Assembly (NCBI GenBank): GCA_041392475.1
Contig: JAWKLZ010000001.1
Span: 1,736,001 to 1,800,000, forward strand
From: Chitinophagales bacterium
GTDB lineage: Bacteria > Bacteroidota > Bacteroidia > Chitinophagales > UBA2359
Length of the DNA stretch: 64,000 nt
Direction: 5' to 3'
The position numbers and the translations under genes were made by a program. Under the pieces are notes generated by a model. The model had not been told where the DNA came from. It worked only from the letters and a program-made list of their open reading frames with translations, and ran no database searches. Below, piece by piece: positions 17,157-24,826 of this stretch (the stretch's first letter is position 1; each line of letters begins with the position of its first letter).

Positions 17157-18251
17157 ATGTATAAAATAAAATACTTATCAATAATATTTTGCAGCATTTT
17201 ATTGGCGGTTGCCTGCAGCAAAGAAGATGATAGTCCACCAGAAGAGGTGATTCAAATAGACGAAACACCTTACCTATTGAAGTACGGAAATTTTCCCGAA
17301 CCAGATTTGCCTGCTGACAACCCCTTGACAATACAGGGTGTACATCTGGGAAAAATGTTGTTTTACGAACAAAAGCTATCGAAAGATGGCACACAATCCT
17401 GTGCGAGTTGCCACCGACAATTGGACGGTTTTTCCGATACCTTGAAGTTTTCGATTGGAGTGGAAGGGCTACCAGGCAAACGGCAAGCCATGCCTGTATT
17501 CAACATGGCATGGCACAGCAATGAGTTTTTCTGGGATGGTCGAGCACATTTGTTACGTGACCAAGCTTTGAAGCCCATTCAAGACCCTTTGGAAATGAAC
17601 GAAACACTGGACAATGTGGTGGCAAAATTGAGCAACGAAAAAATGTATCGTGACCAATTTTCCCGTGCTTTTGGCAGCCCCGATATTACCCCCGAAAAAA
17701 TGGCTTTGGCAATGGAGCAGTTCATGTTGAGCATCGTATCGAATGATTCCAAATACGATCGATTTTTAGCGGGAGAGGTGGAATTGACCGAAAGTGAACA
17801 ACGGGGTAAAGAGTTGTTTGAAACGGAGTACAATCCATTTTTTCCTCAGTTTTCGGGGGCTGATTGCGCCCACTGTCACGGCGGAATCAACTTCGAAAAC
17901 GACCAATACATGAACAATGGCTTAGACGTAGATGCCAATTTGACTGACATTGGACGAGAAAATGTTACCAAAGATGCAGCTGACAAAGGGAAGTTTAAAG
18001 TGCCAAGTTTGCGGAATGTGGCAGTTACCCCCCCCTATATGCACGATGGTCGCTTCAAAACGCTAGAACAAGTCATTGACCACTACAATCAAGGTATCAG
18101 AACGTCTGCAACGGTTGATCCTGCAATACTAAATACCAAAGACACAGGTTTGTTTTTGACACCGCAAGACAAACAAGATTTGGTGAATTTCTTGAAGACA
18201 CTGACCGACCAGACATTTTTGGAAAACGAAGAATATGATACGCCATTCTAA
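17157..18251 (+). CDS. Diheme cytochrome-c peroxidase / MbnH-MauG-like enzyme 2 (lipoprotein)
   Basis: 364 residues, beginning 19 nt after the first diheme gene. The leader runs to LLAVACSKEDD (lipobox Cys near residue 19). Heme sites are SCASCHRQ (about residue 81) and DCAHCHGG (about 239). The substrate-side motif differs from enzyme 1: PVFNMAWHSNEFFWDGRA is the classical CcpA-like form, while enzyme 1 has a shorter YHPYF version. The C-terminal PSLRNVAVTPPYMHDGRF is conserved. The two are clearly paralogous but diverged, suggesting division of labour, for example one modifying MbnP and the other acting as a peroxidase or electron partner. ATG 17157 is used; the upstream frame start at 17100 lies inside the preceding gene. 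Confidence 0.87.
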   Translation: MYKIKYLSIIFCSILLAVACSKEDDSPPEEVIQIDETPYLLKYGNFPEPDLPADNPLTIQGVHLGKMLFYEQKLSKDGTQSCASCHRQLDGFSDTLKFSIGVEGLPGKRQAMPVFNMAWHSNEFFWDGRAHLLRDQALKPIQDPLEMNETLDNVVAKLSNEKMYRDQFSRAFGSPDITPEKMALAMEQFMLSIVSNDSKYDRFLAGEVELTESEQRGKELFETEYNPFFPQFSGADCAHCHGGINFENDQYMNNGLDVDANLTDIGRENVTKDAADKGKFKVPSLRNVAVTPPYMHDGRFKTLEQVIDHYNQGIRTSATVDPAILNTKDTGLFLTPQDKQDLVNFLKTLTDQTFLENEEYDTPF

Positions 18252-18266
18252 GAGTGGGTTTTGCAG

Positions 18267-18309
18267 TTCATTGGGTGGTTTGTAACTCAACTACTTACCA
18301 TCCAATGAA
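18267..18309 (+). terminator. Hairpin terminator after the MbnP/diheme genes
   Basis: TTCATTGGGTGGT (18267-18279) pairs with ACCATCCAATGAA (18297-18309), 13 bp with one G-T wobble and a 17-nt loop, followed by TTGTATTTTCC. It separates the efflux/MbnP operon from the Crp-CopB pair. Confidence 0.6.
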
Positions 18310-18346
18310 TTGTATTTTCCTTAATAAACAATAACAGATTATTCAG

Positions 18347-18994
18347 ATGAGAACACTTTACTCCAATAATATCAGCGAACATTTTTCGGAGAAGTCTTAT
18401 CACTTCAAAAAACGCAATTATATATATCTTCCAGAAAATATTGTTCAAAAAATATTCTTTATTCACAAAGGAATAATCAGAATTGGTTATTACAATGAGA
18501 ATTCCGAGAATATAACGAAAGCCATACTTTTTCAAGGAGATATATTTGGCGTATTGCGCTTATTTCACCAAGAAGCAACCTACAATTATGCAGAAGTCAT
18601 GAGTTCAAATGCGGAAATTGCCAGCATGAGCCAAGCTGATTTCTTTCAAAAAATCAATACAGATGAAAGCTTCAATCTGTTTGTTCTACAAACAATCAGC
18701 TATAGACTTATTCAATTGGAAAGAAGATGGGCACTGTTGAGTAGTATGCCTACCCGCAGAAGGTTGCTTTCCTTTATTCTGGAAATGGGCTTGAAACAAG
18801 GCAAAAAAGTAGGTTTTGATACAATGATCGAAAATCCCTTTACACACCAAGAAATTGGAGATATAATTGGAGCTTCTCGTCAAACTGTAACAACTACCTT
18901 CAATGAATTGAAAGAACAAAATATAATTTATTATAACCGAAAGAAAATATTAATCAGAGATTTGAAAAAATTGAAGCAAATGTTTTCTAAATAA
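18347..18994 (+). CDS. Crp/Fnr-family transcriptional regulator
   Basis: 215 residues with a cyclic-nucleotide-binding-type beta-roll (about residues 15-125, including IHKGIIRIGYYNEN and LFQGDIFG), a long dimerisation helix (about 110-140) and a C-terminal winged helix-turn-helix (about 145-205) with the signature FTHQEIGDIIGASRQTVTTT. No Cys cluster is visible for an FNR-type Fe-S centre. The gene ends 15 nt before the CopB ATPase gene, so the two are co-transcribed, which makes this a candidate local regulator of copper genes, replacing the CueR or CsoR regulators used elsewhere. The ligand is unknown. Regulatory target is inferred from position only. Confidence 0.88.
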   Translation: MRTLYSNNISEHFSEKSYHFKKRNYIYLPENIVQKIFFIHKGIIRIGYYNENSENITKAILFQGDIFGVLRLFHQEATYNYAEVMSSNAEIASMSQADFFQKINTDESFNLFVLQTISYRLIQLERRWALLSSMPTRRRLLSFILEMGLKQGKKVGFDTMIENPFTHQEIGDIIGASRQTVTTTFNELKEQNIIYYNRKKILIRDLKKLKQMFSK

Positions 18995-19009
18995 ATAAAA
19001 TTTTTAAAC

Positions 19010-21067
19010 ATGGATCACGAACACCAACATCATCAAAAAACCAAGTCAGAACATGCACAAACTGAAGATAAAAAAACCATGAAGCACGAAGGTCATGGCG
19101 GACATGAAGAACACCACGATCACCACCGAATGATGATAGAAGACTTCAAAAAACGGTTTTGGGTTTCACTCATTTTGAGTATTCCCGTCGTCATCCTATC
19201 TCCCATGATACAGGGATTGTTGGGCTATGAACTTACTTTCCCAGGACATCTATATGTCATTTTTGCGCTATCCAGTCTTGTATTTTTCTACGGTGGGTTT
19301 CCTTTTTTGAAGGGCATGGTTGAAGAATTGAAGAAAAAGGAGGCGGGAATGATGACCCTCATTGCAGTAGCTATCATTGTAGCTTATACCTATAGCAGTG
19401 CGGTCGTGTTTGGTTTGGCTGGAAAAATATTCTTTTGGGAGTTGGTTACATTGATAGCCATTATGTTGTTGGGACATTGGATAGAAATGAAATCAGTTTT
19501 GGGAGCTTCAAAAGCTTTGGAATTGCTGATTGAAATGATGCCTTCAGAAGCGCATTTGGTTTTGGACAATGGTGATATTAAGGATATTTCACTGCAAGAA
19601 TTGAAGAAAGGAGATATGATTTTGGTCAAATCAAGCGAGAAAATTCCTGCTGATGGTACTATCGTTGAAGGCGAAAGTTATGTCAATGAATCCATGCTCA
19701 CAGGCGAATCCAAACCTGTCCAAAAAGGCAAAGATGATGAAGTAATTGGAGGGGCAATCAATGGCAATGGTTCGCTGAAAATCAGAGTAGAAAATACAGG
19801 CGAAAATTCGTATTTGAATAAAGTCGTCAATATGGTGAAAGAAGCCCAAAAAACGAAGTCGAAAACCCAGAATCTGGCGAATACGGCTGCAAAATGGCTC
19901 ACCATCGTTGCTCTCACCGCAGGCTTTGGTACATTGTTTACTTGGCTCGCTCTTGGCAAAGAGTTTGTATTTGCATTGGAGCGAATGGTCACGGTAATGG
20001 TCATTTCTTGCCCTCATGCTTTGGGATTGGCGATTCCTTTGGTGGTCGCTATTTCTACCGCTTTGTCTGCCCAAAATGGCTTGTTGATTCGCAACCGAAC
20101 GGCTTTTGAAAATTCCCGAAAAATATCTGCCGTAGTATTTGACAAAACGGGGACACTTACAAAAGGAGAGTTTGGAGTAAGCCGTTTTGAATCGGTCAAT
20201 GAAGAAGAATACTCTGCAAAAGAAGTACTGCAATTGGCGAGTGCTTTGGAGCAGAATTCGGAGCATCCCATAGCGACGGGCATCATGCGAAAAGCAAAAG
20301 AAGAAGGCATACAAACTCCACAGACTGAAAAATTTGAAGCCATCACAGGTAAAGGTGTGCAGGCGCAAGTAGATGGGAAATCAATTGGTGTGGTTAGCCC
20401 CAACTACTTGAAAGACAAAAATATTGGAATTCCTGACAATGCTTTTTCTGACAATGCCGAAACGGTTGTTTTTGTATTGGTCAATGATGATTTGGTGGGA
20501 TTCATTGCTTTGGCAGACGAAATCAGACCTGAATCAAAGGCTGCCATACAAACTTTGAAGGAGAACAACATCAAGGTGTATATGGCAACAGGCGACAATG
20601 AAATGGTGGCGAAGTCGGTCAGCGACCACTTGGGCTTGGATGGTTATTATGCAGAAGTTCTACCACATGAGAAAGTGGATATTGTGAAAAAACTACAATC
20701 GAAAGGTGAATTTGTGGCAATGACAGGCGATGGAGTCAATGATGCACCTGCTTTGGCAAATGCGGATGTGGGTATTGCAGTGGGTTCGGGAACAGATGTC
20801 GCTGCTGAAACTGCCGACATTATTTTGGTGAATAGTAATCCAAAAGATATTGCCAAATTGATTTTGTTTGGCAAAGCTACGTATCAAAAAATGATTCAAA
20901 ATTTGGTATGGGCAACTGCTTACAATGCACTTGCAATTCCATTAGCAGCAGGGGTTTTGTATCCTACTTTTGTGTTAAGTCCTGCTGTTGGAGCTGTGTT
21001 GATGAGTATGAGTACCGTTATTGTGGCGATTAATGCTCAGCTTTTGAAGAGAAAAATGCGTGAATAG
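19010..21067 (+). CDS. copB: CopB-type P1B ATPase, copper exporter
   Basis: The 685-residue pump starts with a His/Met-rich cytosolic tail (MDHEHQHHQKT... to about residue 45, more than a dozen His) instead of a ferredoxin-like CXXC domain. Catalytic elements are all intact: A-domain TGES (about 229), transmembrane metal motif CPHALG (about 331), phosphorylation site DKTGTLT (about 380), nucleotide-binding HP in SEHPIATG, and the hinge GDGVNDAPAL (about 577). The CPH motif and His-rich N-terminus are features of the CopB subgroup (P1B-3), reported to move Cu from the cytoplasm. It complements the CusABC pump, which works across the envelope. It is encoded 15 nt after the Crp-family regulator. 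Confidence 0.93.
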   Translation: MDHEHQHHQKTKSEHAQTEDKKTMKHEGHGGHEEHHDHHRMMIEDFKKRFWVSLILSIPVVILSPMIQGLLGYELTFPGHLYVIFALSSLVFFYGGFPFLKGMVEELKKKEAGMMTLIAVAIIVAYTYSSAVVFGLAGKIFFWELVTLIAIMLLGHWIEMKSVLGASKALELLIEMMPSEAHLVLDNGDIKDISLQELKKGDMILVKSSEKIPADGTIVEGESYVNESMLTGESKPVQKGKDDEVIGGAINGNGSLKIRVENTGENSYLNKVVNMVKEAQKTKSKTQNLANTAAKWLTIVALTAGFGTLFTWLALGKEFVFALERMVTVMVISCPHALGLAIPLVVAISTALSAQNGLLIRNRTAFENSRKISAVVFDKTGTLTKGEFGVSRFESVNEEEYSAKEVLQLASALEQNSEHPIATGIMRKAKEEGIQTPQTEKFEAITGKGVQAQVDGKSIGVVSPNYLKDKNIGIPDNAFSDNAETVVFVLVNDDLVGFIALADEIRPESKAAIQTLKENNIKVYMATGDNEMVAKSVSDHLGLDGYYAEVLPHEKVDIVKKLQSKGEFVAMTGDGVNDAPALANADVGIAVGSGTDVAAETADIILVNSNPKDIAKLILFGKATYQKMIQNLVWATAYNALAIPLAAGVLYPTFVLSPAVGAVLMSMSTVIVAINAQLLKRKMRE

Positions 21068-21166
21068 TCTTTGATTTTTTGTGGATGAGATAGTTGTGTG
21101 TCCTGATTTATTAGCACGCCTCATAATTTATTTTCATGCAAAACTGCACAGATTATTTGTGCTAAT

Positions 21167-21274
21167 TTAGCATCTTTTGATGGCATGACTTATTTGTATG
21201 GCCCTATCAAATTCTTCTTTGGTTATACCCATTTTTATCAGTCTAAGGACGGGTGTTACTTCGGAATCAAGTTC
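21167..21274 (-). other. In-frame coding-like continuation behind the UAA of the small partner gene
   Basis: Immediately after the TAA of the 69-residue gene (21275-21277), the same frame stays open for 35 more codons to a second TAA at 21167. The translated text (ELDSEVTPVLRLIKMGITKE, then EFDRAIQISHAIKRC) has a normal protein composition with helix-like spacing and no low complexity. It has no start codon before the internal ATG, so it looks like the original C-terminus of the upstream protein, cut off by a nonsense change or reached by readthrough. Confidence 0.4.
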
Positions 21275-21484
21275 TTATGCAGCCTGCAATTGAAGCTGAA
21301 AAGATTGGAGGATATTGTTTAGTTCCTTGACAAATTCGTTTTTCATGTATTCGTATTGCGACAACATAGAAGGATTACCCAATTTACCCTTGTGTAATTC
21401 AATCATTTTGTTGAGTTCATCTACCTGTTCGAGTATATCCGTTACTCGGACTATTTTTTCATCTATGATTTGTGGATTTTCCAT
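21275..21484 (-). CDS. Small helical protein, 69 aa, partner of the nucleotidyltransferase
   Basis: A charged, helical protein (ILEQVDELNKMIELHKGKLG and EYMKNEFVKELNNILQSFQL) with heptad-like spacing, no signal peptide and no family I recognise. It starts 15 nt after the stop of the nucleotidyltransferase-like gene, so the two form a bicistron. A same-frame coding-like extension of 35 codons follows its stop, so the protein may be a truncated version of a longer one of about 105 residues. Function unknown; a binding partner or antitoxin-like role for the neighbouring enzyme is a guess from the two-gene arrangement. Confidence 0.6.
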   Translation of the reverse strand: MENPQIIDEKIVRVTDILEQVDELNKMIELHKGKLGNPSMLSQYEYMKNEFVKELNNILQSFQLQLQAA

Positions 21485-21499
21485 TTTGTTATGTTTGAA

Positions 21500-21991
21500 T
21501 TAATTACCAAATTTAATTTCAATATATCCTTTGGGAAAACTTCTTTTGGCTCTATTGCGCTTGGTTTTCCTAAACCATTCATCCCAATATAACAAATCTG
21601 ACCTACAAATTAAATGTTTTTCGTGTTCTTTGGAGAAAACCTCAACCGTATAAGCATCTACTCCATAGTCTTCTTTCGCTTGTTTCAACCTGTATTTATG
21701 GTCAATTAGTTCCCGTTTTTGCTCATAATCTACATGGTGGATTAAGGTAACAAAATCAATGTCTCTTGGGTTCTTTGTAGTAGTGACGAAGCTGCCATCT
21801 ATCCAATGTGTAAAATTCTCGGTGATTTCCTCTTTAAAATCCTTCAAAAAACGAAGGTATTCTTGAAATATATGGGTTCTTGTAGAATCCGTATCAAACA
21901 AACTTACAAAGATTTCTTCAAATTGGTCAAGACTTACTTCAATTCTATTATGGGGTATCAAGTGTCCTCTAATGTCAAACGTCAATTCCAT
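21500..21991 (-). CDS. Minimal nucleotidyltransferase-fold protein (DUF6932-like)
   Basis: 163 residues. The segment HWIDGSFVTTTKNPRDIDFV (about residues 62-81) carries the GS...DxD pattern of nucleotidyltransferase-fold enzymes: Gly-Ser on the first loop and two metal-binding aspartates in RDIDF. The rest is helical and charged. I believe it belongs to the DUF6932 group. Such minimal nucleotidyltransferases are often encoded with a small helical partner, as here, and some members of the wider superfamily are toxins that modify RNA or proteins. The substrate is unknown. The start ATG 21991 is the first in frame. Confidence 0.65.
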   Translation of the reverse strand: MELTFDIRGHLIPHNRIEVSLDQFEEIFVSLFDTDSTRTHIFQEYLRFLKDFKEEITENFTHWIDGSFVTTTKNPRDIDFVTLIHHVDYEQKRELIDHKYRLKQAKEDYGVDAYTVEVFSKEHEKHLICRSDLLYWDEWFRKTKRNRAKRSFPKGYIEIKFGN

Positions 21992-22085
21992 ACAGTATTG
22001 TTTTGAAAACGTAAGATATACAAAAATTGAAACAAAAGCTTAAAACAATACAGTTGAAAATAACTACATTTATTCAACAAATGCA

Positions 22086-22184
22086 CTAACCTACAATACT
22101 TTGAAGAAAGCTCTCCTCGTCTTTGCTACAAGAGGTAGCGAATAGTAGAAGGGTGAGGATTAGAAGTGTAAAAAATTTGTTCAT
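22086..22184 (-). CDS. Very small lipoprotein or lipoprotein-leader remnant, 32 aa
   Basis: The 33-codon frame encodes MNKFFTLLILTLLLFATSCS followed by KDEESFLQSIVG: a complete lipoprotein signal with lipobox ATSC (cysteine at residue 19) and a mature part of only 14 residues. A TATATTTG box (22209-22216, minus strand) is an exact -7 match about 25 nt upstream. It could be a real micro-lipoprotein or the leftover start of a longer secreted gene. A degraded T9SS tail lies about 190 nt upstream at 22373-22591, which favours gene decay in this region. Confidence 0.4.
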   Translation of the reverse strand: MNKFFTLLILTLLLFATSCSKDEESFLQSIVG

Positions 22185-22208
22185 GTCTTACTAATTTTAA
22201 AATGTTCA

Positions 22209-22216
22209 CAAATATA
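22209..22216 (-). promoter_or_regulatory. -7 promoter box before the 32-aa lipoprotein
   Basis: TATATTTG on the minus strand fits TAnnTTTG exactly; the ATG is at 22184. No good -33 TTTG at the usual distance. Confidence 0.35.
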
Positions 22217-22372
22217 TAAAAATACATAGAAATTTTTTGGTACTTCTTCAAATTTCCATAACTGTAAACCAAACTATTTTTTAAAATGACTTTCATCTTT
22301 CAATATCCAATATCCTATCCCTTGCAATTTGATACAACAAGGATTAGTCAAATTCTCACACTATACCTAAGT

Positions 22373-22591
22373 TTAGTTGTTAATCATCAATTTCCCTTTC
22401 CCTATCACCACACCATTTTCCAGTACTTCAAAGAAATAAACCCCTGCTTTTAAATCACTTCTATTCAACAACAGTCTATTACCACCAGCGTTTGTAACGC
22501 CACTACAACACCAGCTATCTCTCAACCTAATCAATCGGAAGCCGAAAGTAATAAGTAGCAATCTCCCTATTTTCACAGAGTTGCGAGCCAA
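22373..22591 (-). pseudogene. Remnant of a T9SS C-terminal sorting domain
   Basis: The last 35 codons translate to NRLLLNRSDLKAGVYFFEVL plus ENGVVIGKGKLMINN, the end of a type A sorting domain (LxxGVYF...G.G.KL.I). The residues before it (RLLLITFGFRLIRLRDSWCC) do not resemble the expected first strands, and there is no signal peptide or upstream domain. It is best read as the decayed 3' end of a formerly secreted protein gene. Confidence 0.55.
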
Positions 22592-22653
22592 TTTGGCGTA
22601 TAGTTGGAGTTTTGCTTCTAAAAAGAAGAAGGGAACTGCAGTAAAATAAAAAA

Positions 22654-22690
22654 AACGCCTATTGATTGTCCATCAATAGGCGTTTTTTAT
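22654..22690 (-). terminator. Strong bidirectional terminator between pseudogene and tRNA-His
   Basis: AACGCCTATTGA (22654-22665) and TCAATAGGCGTT (22673-22684) form a perfect 12-bp stem with a 7-nt loop. T-runs occur on both strands (TTTTTT to the right; the A-run at the left reads as T's on the minus strand), so it can stop transcription from either side. It lies just past the 3' end of the minus-strand tRNA gene. Confidence 0.85.
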
Positions 22691-22700
22691 TTGATTATTG

Positions 22701-22775
22701 GGTGGATGATGGGAATTGAACCCACGACCTCTGGAACCACAATCCAGCGCTCTAACCAACTGAGCTACAACCACC
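22701..22775 (-). tRNA. tRNA-His (anticodon GTG)
   Basis: The minus strand folds into a full cloverleaf: acceptor GTGGTTG with an extra G at -1 (22775), D-arm GCTCAGTTGGTTAGAGC, anticodon arm CTGGATTGTGGTTCCAG with GTG in the loop, T-arm GTGGGTTCAATTCCCAT and acceptor 3' strand CATCCAC. The G(-1) opposite C73 is the histidine identity mark. CCA is not encoded. The acceptor stem has a T-T mismatch at pair 5-68. A bidirectional terminator follows directly. Confidence 0.93.
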
Positions 22776-22953
22776 ATTTTTTGAAGTAAAAAAACAAATA
22801 ACAACTCATTCGTTTTTTAGCAGCGCAAATTTACACCTTTTAAACTATTTTCAAAGCACTAAAGTTCCTTTCTACTAAAAAAAATCAGGCAATATGATTT
22901 TTTTTGAAGATATTGCAGTCATTCTCTAACCCTATACAGCCCTAAAACCACAA

Positions 22954-24801
22954 ATGAACACTCCCACTACTGGACAAATCATGGTAACTATTGGGATTGC
23001 AGCATTGCTCTGTATAGCTCCTTTTTTGCACATTCCACTACTCCAAAATCCCACTTTGCATCTATTGCTCACCTTGCCAGTTGTTGTATGGGGTTTGTAT
23101 TATCTAAGCGACAGTTGGCACATAGACACCAATCGAAAAACACTGCACAACAATGTTTTGTGGTTTGTTGCCCTGCTCACTTTGTGGACTTTGAGCCTAG
23201 TGCATTACATAGCAGCAGAACAACAAACGCCCTATTTCTGGCAGGCACTTGCTGTCTTCACGAGTTTTTCGTTGGTGAGTTTGTACCTATTAGAAACCCT
23301 GCAAAAGCACACTTCTACGCATGAATTTCGGTTATGCGACCTAAAAGAACAACTGCTGAACACAGCCCCCTTCAATGCCGCACTAACCATTTATGCAGGT
23401 GACTTAATTCCGATAGATGGCAGAGTCGTCTCGGGCGAAGGATTGGTAAACGAATCTGCTCTAACGGGCAATAATCTGCTGCAAGACAAACACAAGGACA
23501 TGAAAGTATGGGCAGGTAGTCAACTGGAATTGGGGCAGTTGAACATTGTTTCTTTTGAAAAAAACGAAGACCCCTCTCCCACTTTTCTGGCCCAATCTTT
23601 AGAGCAGCTTCAACGATTGAAACGACATTTTCCGTCCGAACATCTATGGATGCGCTACTTCAACAATGCCTTTGTAATCGCTGTATTCTCTTGGGCTTCA
23701 ATGCTCGCTTATGGACGTTATCAAGCACTCAGCAGCATAGAACCTGCCCTGCCTGCCCTTCAAATAGGAACCAATGTTCTCACCCTTTTCGCTAGCCTGC
23801 TCATCGTCGTTTGCCCGATAGCCTTGGCAACCGTTGTTCCTTTGGCTTATAGGCGGACGTTGGATCAATTGTTTCAAAAAGGGATTCGCCTTCAAAACAG
23901 CTTGGTCATTAAAAAAATAGCTGCACTCAAATCCATGATTTTCAGCAAAACAGGTGTCTTGACTACAGGCATTTTCCACATCCACAATTTCCACACGACC
24001 ATTTCCTCCAATGACTTCAAAGCCATACTATTGGCTCTTGAAGCACACAGTCAACATCCTTTCGGCAAAGCCATCATAGCGCATTTTGAAGGAGAAGTCC
24101 AACCTTTAGCACTGCAAGAGGTTCGCTCTATACACGGTTTGGGCATCATGGGAAAGGATGCAAGCGGCAACACCTATATGGCTGGTGCTTACAACATTGC
24201 AGCGGAATTAACCAAAGAAGACGGCCACAGCGTGTATGTATTGGTCAACAATCAATTGGTCGGTTGGCTCGATTTGAAAGACCGCCTGAGAGAAGAAGCA
24301 GAACCTTGTGTGTCTGCATTGAAGGAACTGCAATTGAAGGTGATGCTGCTCAGTGGTGACAGGGAAATCCCTACTCAATACATCGCCCAAAAAATGGGTA
24401 TTCAAGAATATCATTTTCAACAATTTCCCGAACAAAAAAAGGCAATCCTTCAGCAAATTCAAACGGAAGGTTTGGCGGGAATGATTGTAGAACATCCGAC
24501 AGAAGAAAATTTATTGAAGCAAGTATCTGTGGGCATGACCTTCGAAAACCTGCCTGAGCAGCACACCTCCAATCAAACAACAACAGAAGTTGCCATTTTT
24601 AACCACCGTCTGCTACTCGTCAATGAACTGATAGCAATGTGTAGGTCATTGGTGCTTCGTGTTCGATGGATAAGCATTTTTGCGATTGTTTACAATATTT
24701 CTATGGTCATTCTTGCGAGTTTGGGTTATTTTTCCCTTATATTAGCAGCAATTTGCAGTTTTACTGTATGGGCTATCACATTCTTATTCTTGAAAATATA
24801 A
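22954..24801 (+). CDS. Catalytically degenerate P1B-type ATPase homologue (pseudo-ATPase)
   Basis: A complete 615-residue frame with P1B ATPase architecture: four N-terminal helices (to about 115), an A domain (GDLIPIDGRVVSGEGLVNES), central helices with VVCPIALATVVPLAYR (about 285-300), P and N domains, and two C-terminal helices. Every core catalytic motif except a few is changed: TGES is TGNN (171-174), the phosphorylation site DKTGTLT is SKTGVLT (Ser331 replaces the Asp), GDGxNDxPAL is replaced by VEHPTEEN (about 512-519), and the metal motif CPC/CPH is CPI. The nucleotide-site HP (SQHPFGKAI, 366-374) and a TGD-like SGDR (467-470) remain. It cannot form the phospho-enzyme, so ion pumping is excluded by known mechanism, yet the frame is intact. 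A sensory, scaffold or assembly role is possible. It lies close to the copper island and 25 nt before a membrane-protein gene. Confidence 0.8.
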   Translation: MNTPTTGQIMVTIGIAALLCIAPFLHIPLLQNPTLHLLLTLPVVVWGLYYLSDSWHIDTNRKTLHNNVLWFVALLTLWTLSLVHYIAAEQQTPYFWQALAVFTSFSLVSLYLLETLQKHTSTHEFRLCDLKEQLLNTAPFNAALTIYAGDLIPIDGRVVSGEGLVNESALTGNNLLQDKHKDMKVWAGSQLELGQLNIVSFEKNEDPSPTFLAQSLEQLQRLKRHFPSEHLWMRYFNNAFVIAVFSWASMLAYGRYQALSSIEPALPALQIGTNVLTLFASLLIVVCPIALATVVPLAYRRTLDQLFQKGIRLQNSLVIKKIAALKSMIFSKTGVLTTGIFHIHNFHTTISSNDFKAILLALEAHSQHPFGKAIIAHFEGEVQPLALQEVRSIHGLGIMGKDASGNTYMAGAYNIAAELTKEDGHSVYVLVNNQLVGWLDLKDRLREEAEPCVSALKELQLKVMLLSGDREIPTQYIAQKMGIQEYHFQQFPEQKKAILQQIQTEGLAGMIVEHPTEENLLKQVSVGMTFENLPEQHTSNQTTTEVAIFNHRLLLVNELIAMCRSLVLRVRWISIFAIVYNISMVILASLGYFSLILAAICSFTVWAITFLFLKI

Positions 24802-24826
24802 TTCTTACTTCAAAAAATCCAATACC

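Noticed and set aside
19631..20368. 245-codon minus-strand ORF
   Set aside because: It lies wholly inside the CopB gene in another frame; its translation is rich in Phe, Cys and Arg with no known motif, as expected from antisense of a well-formed gene.
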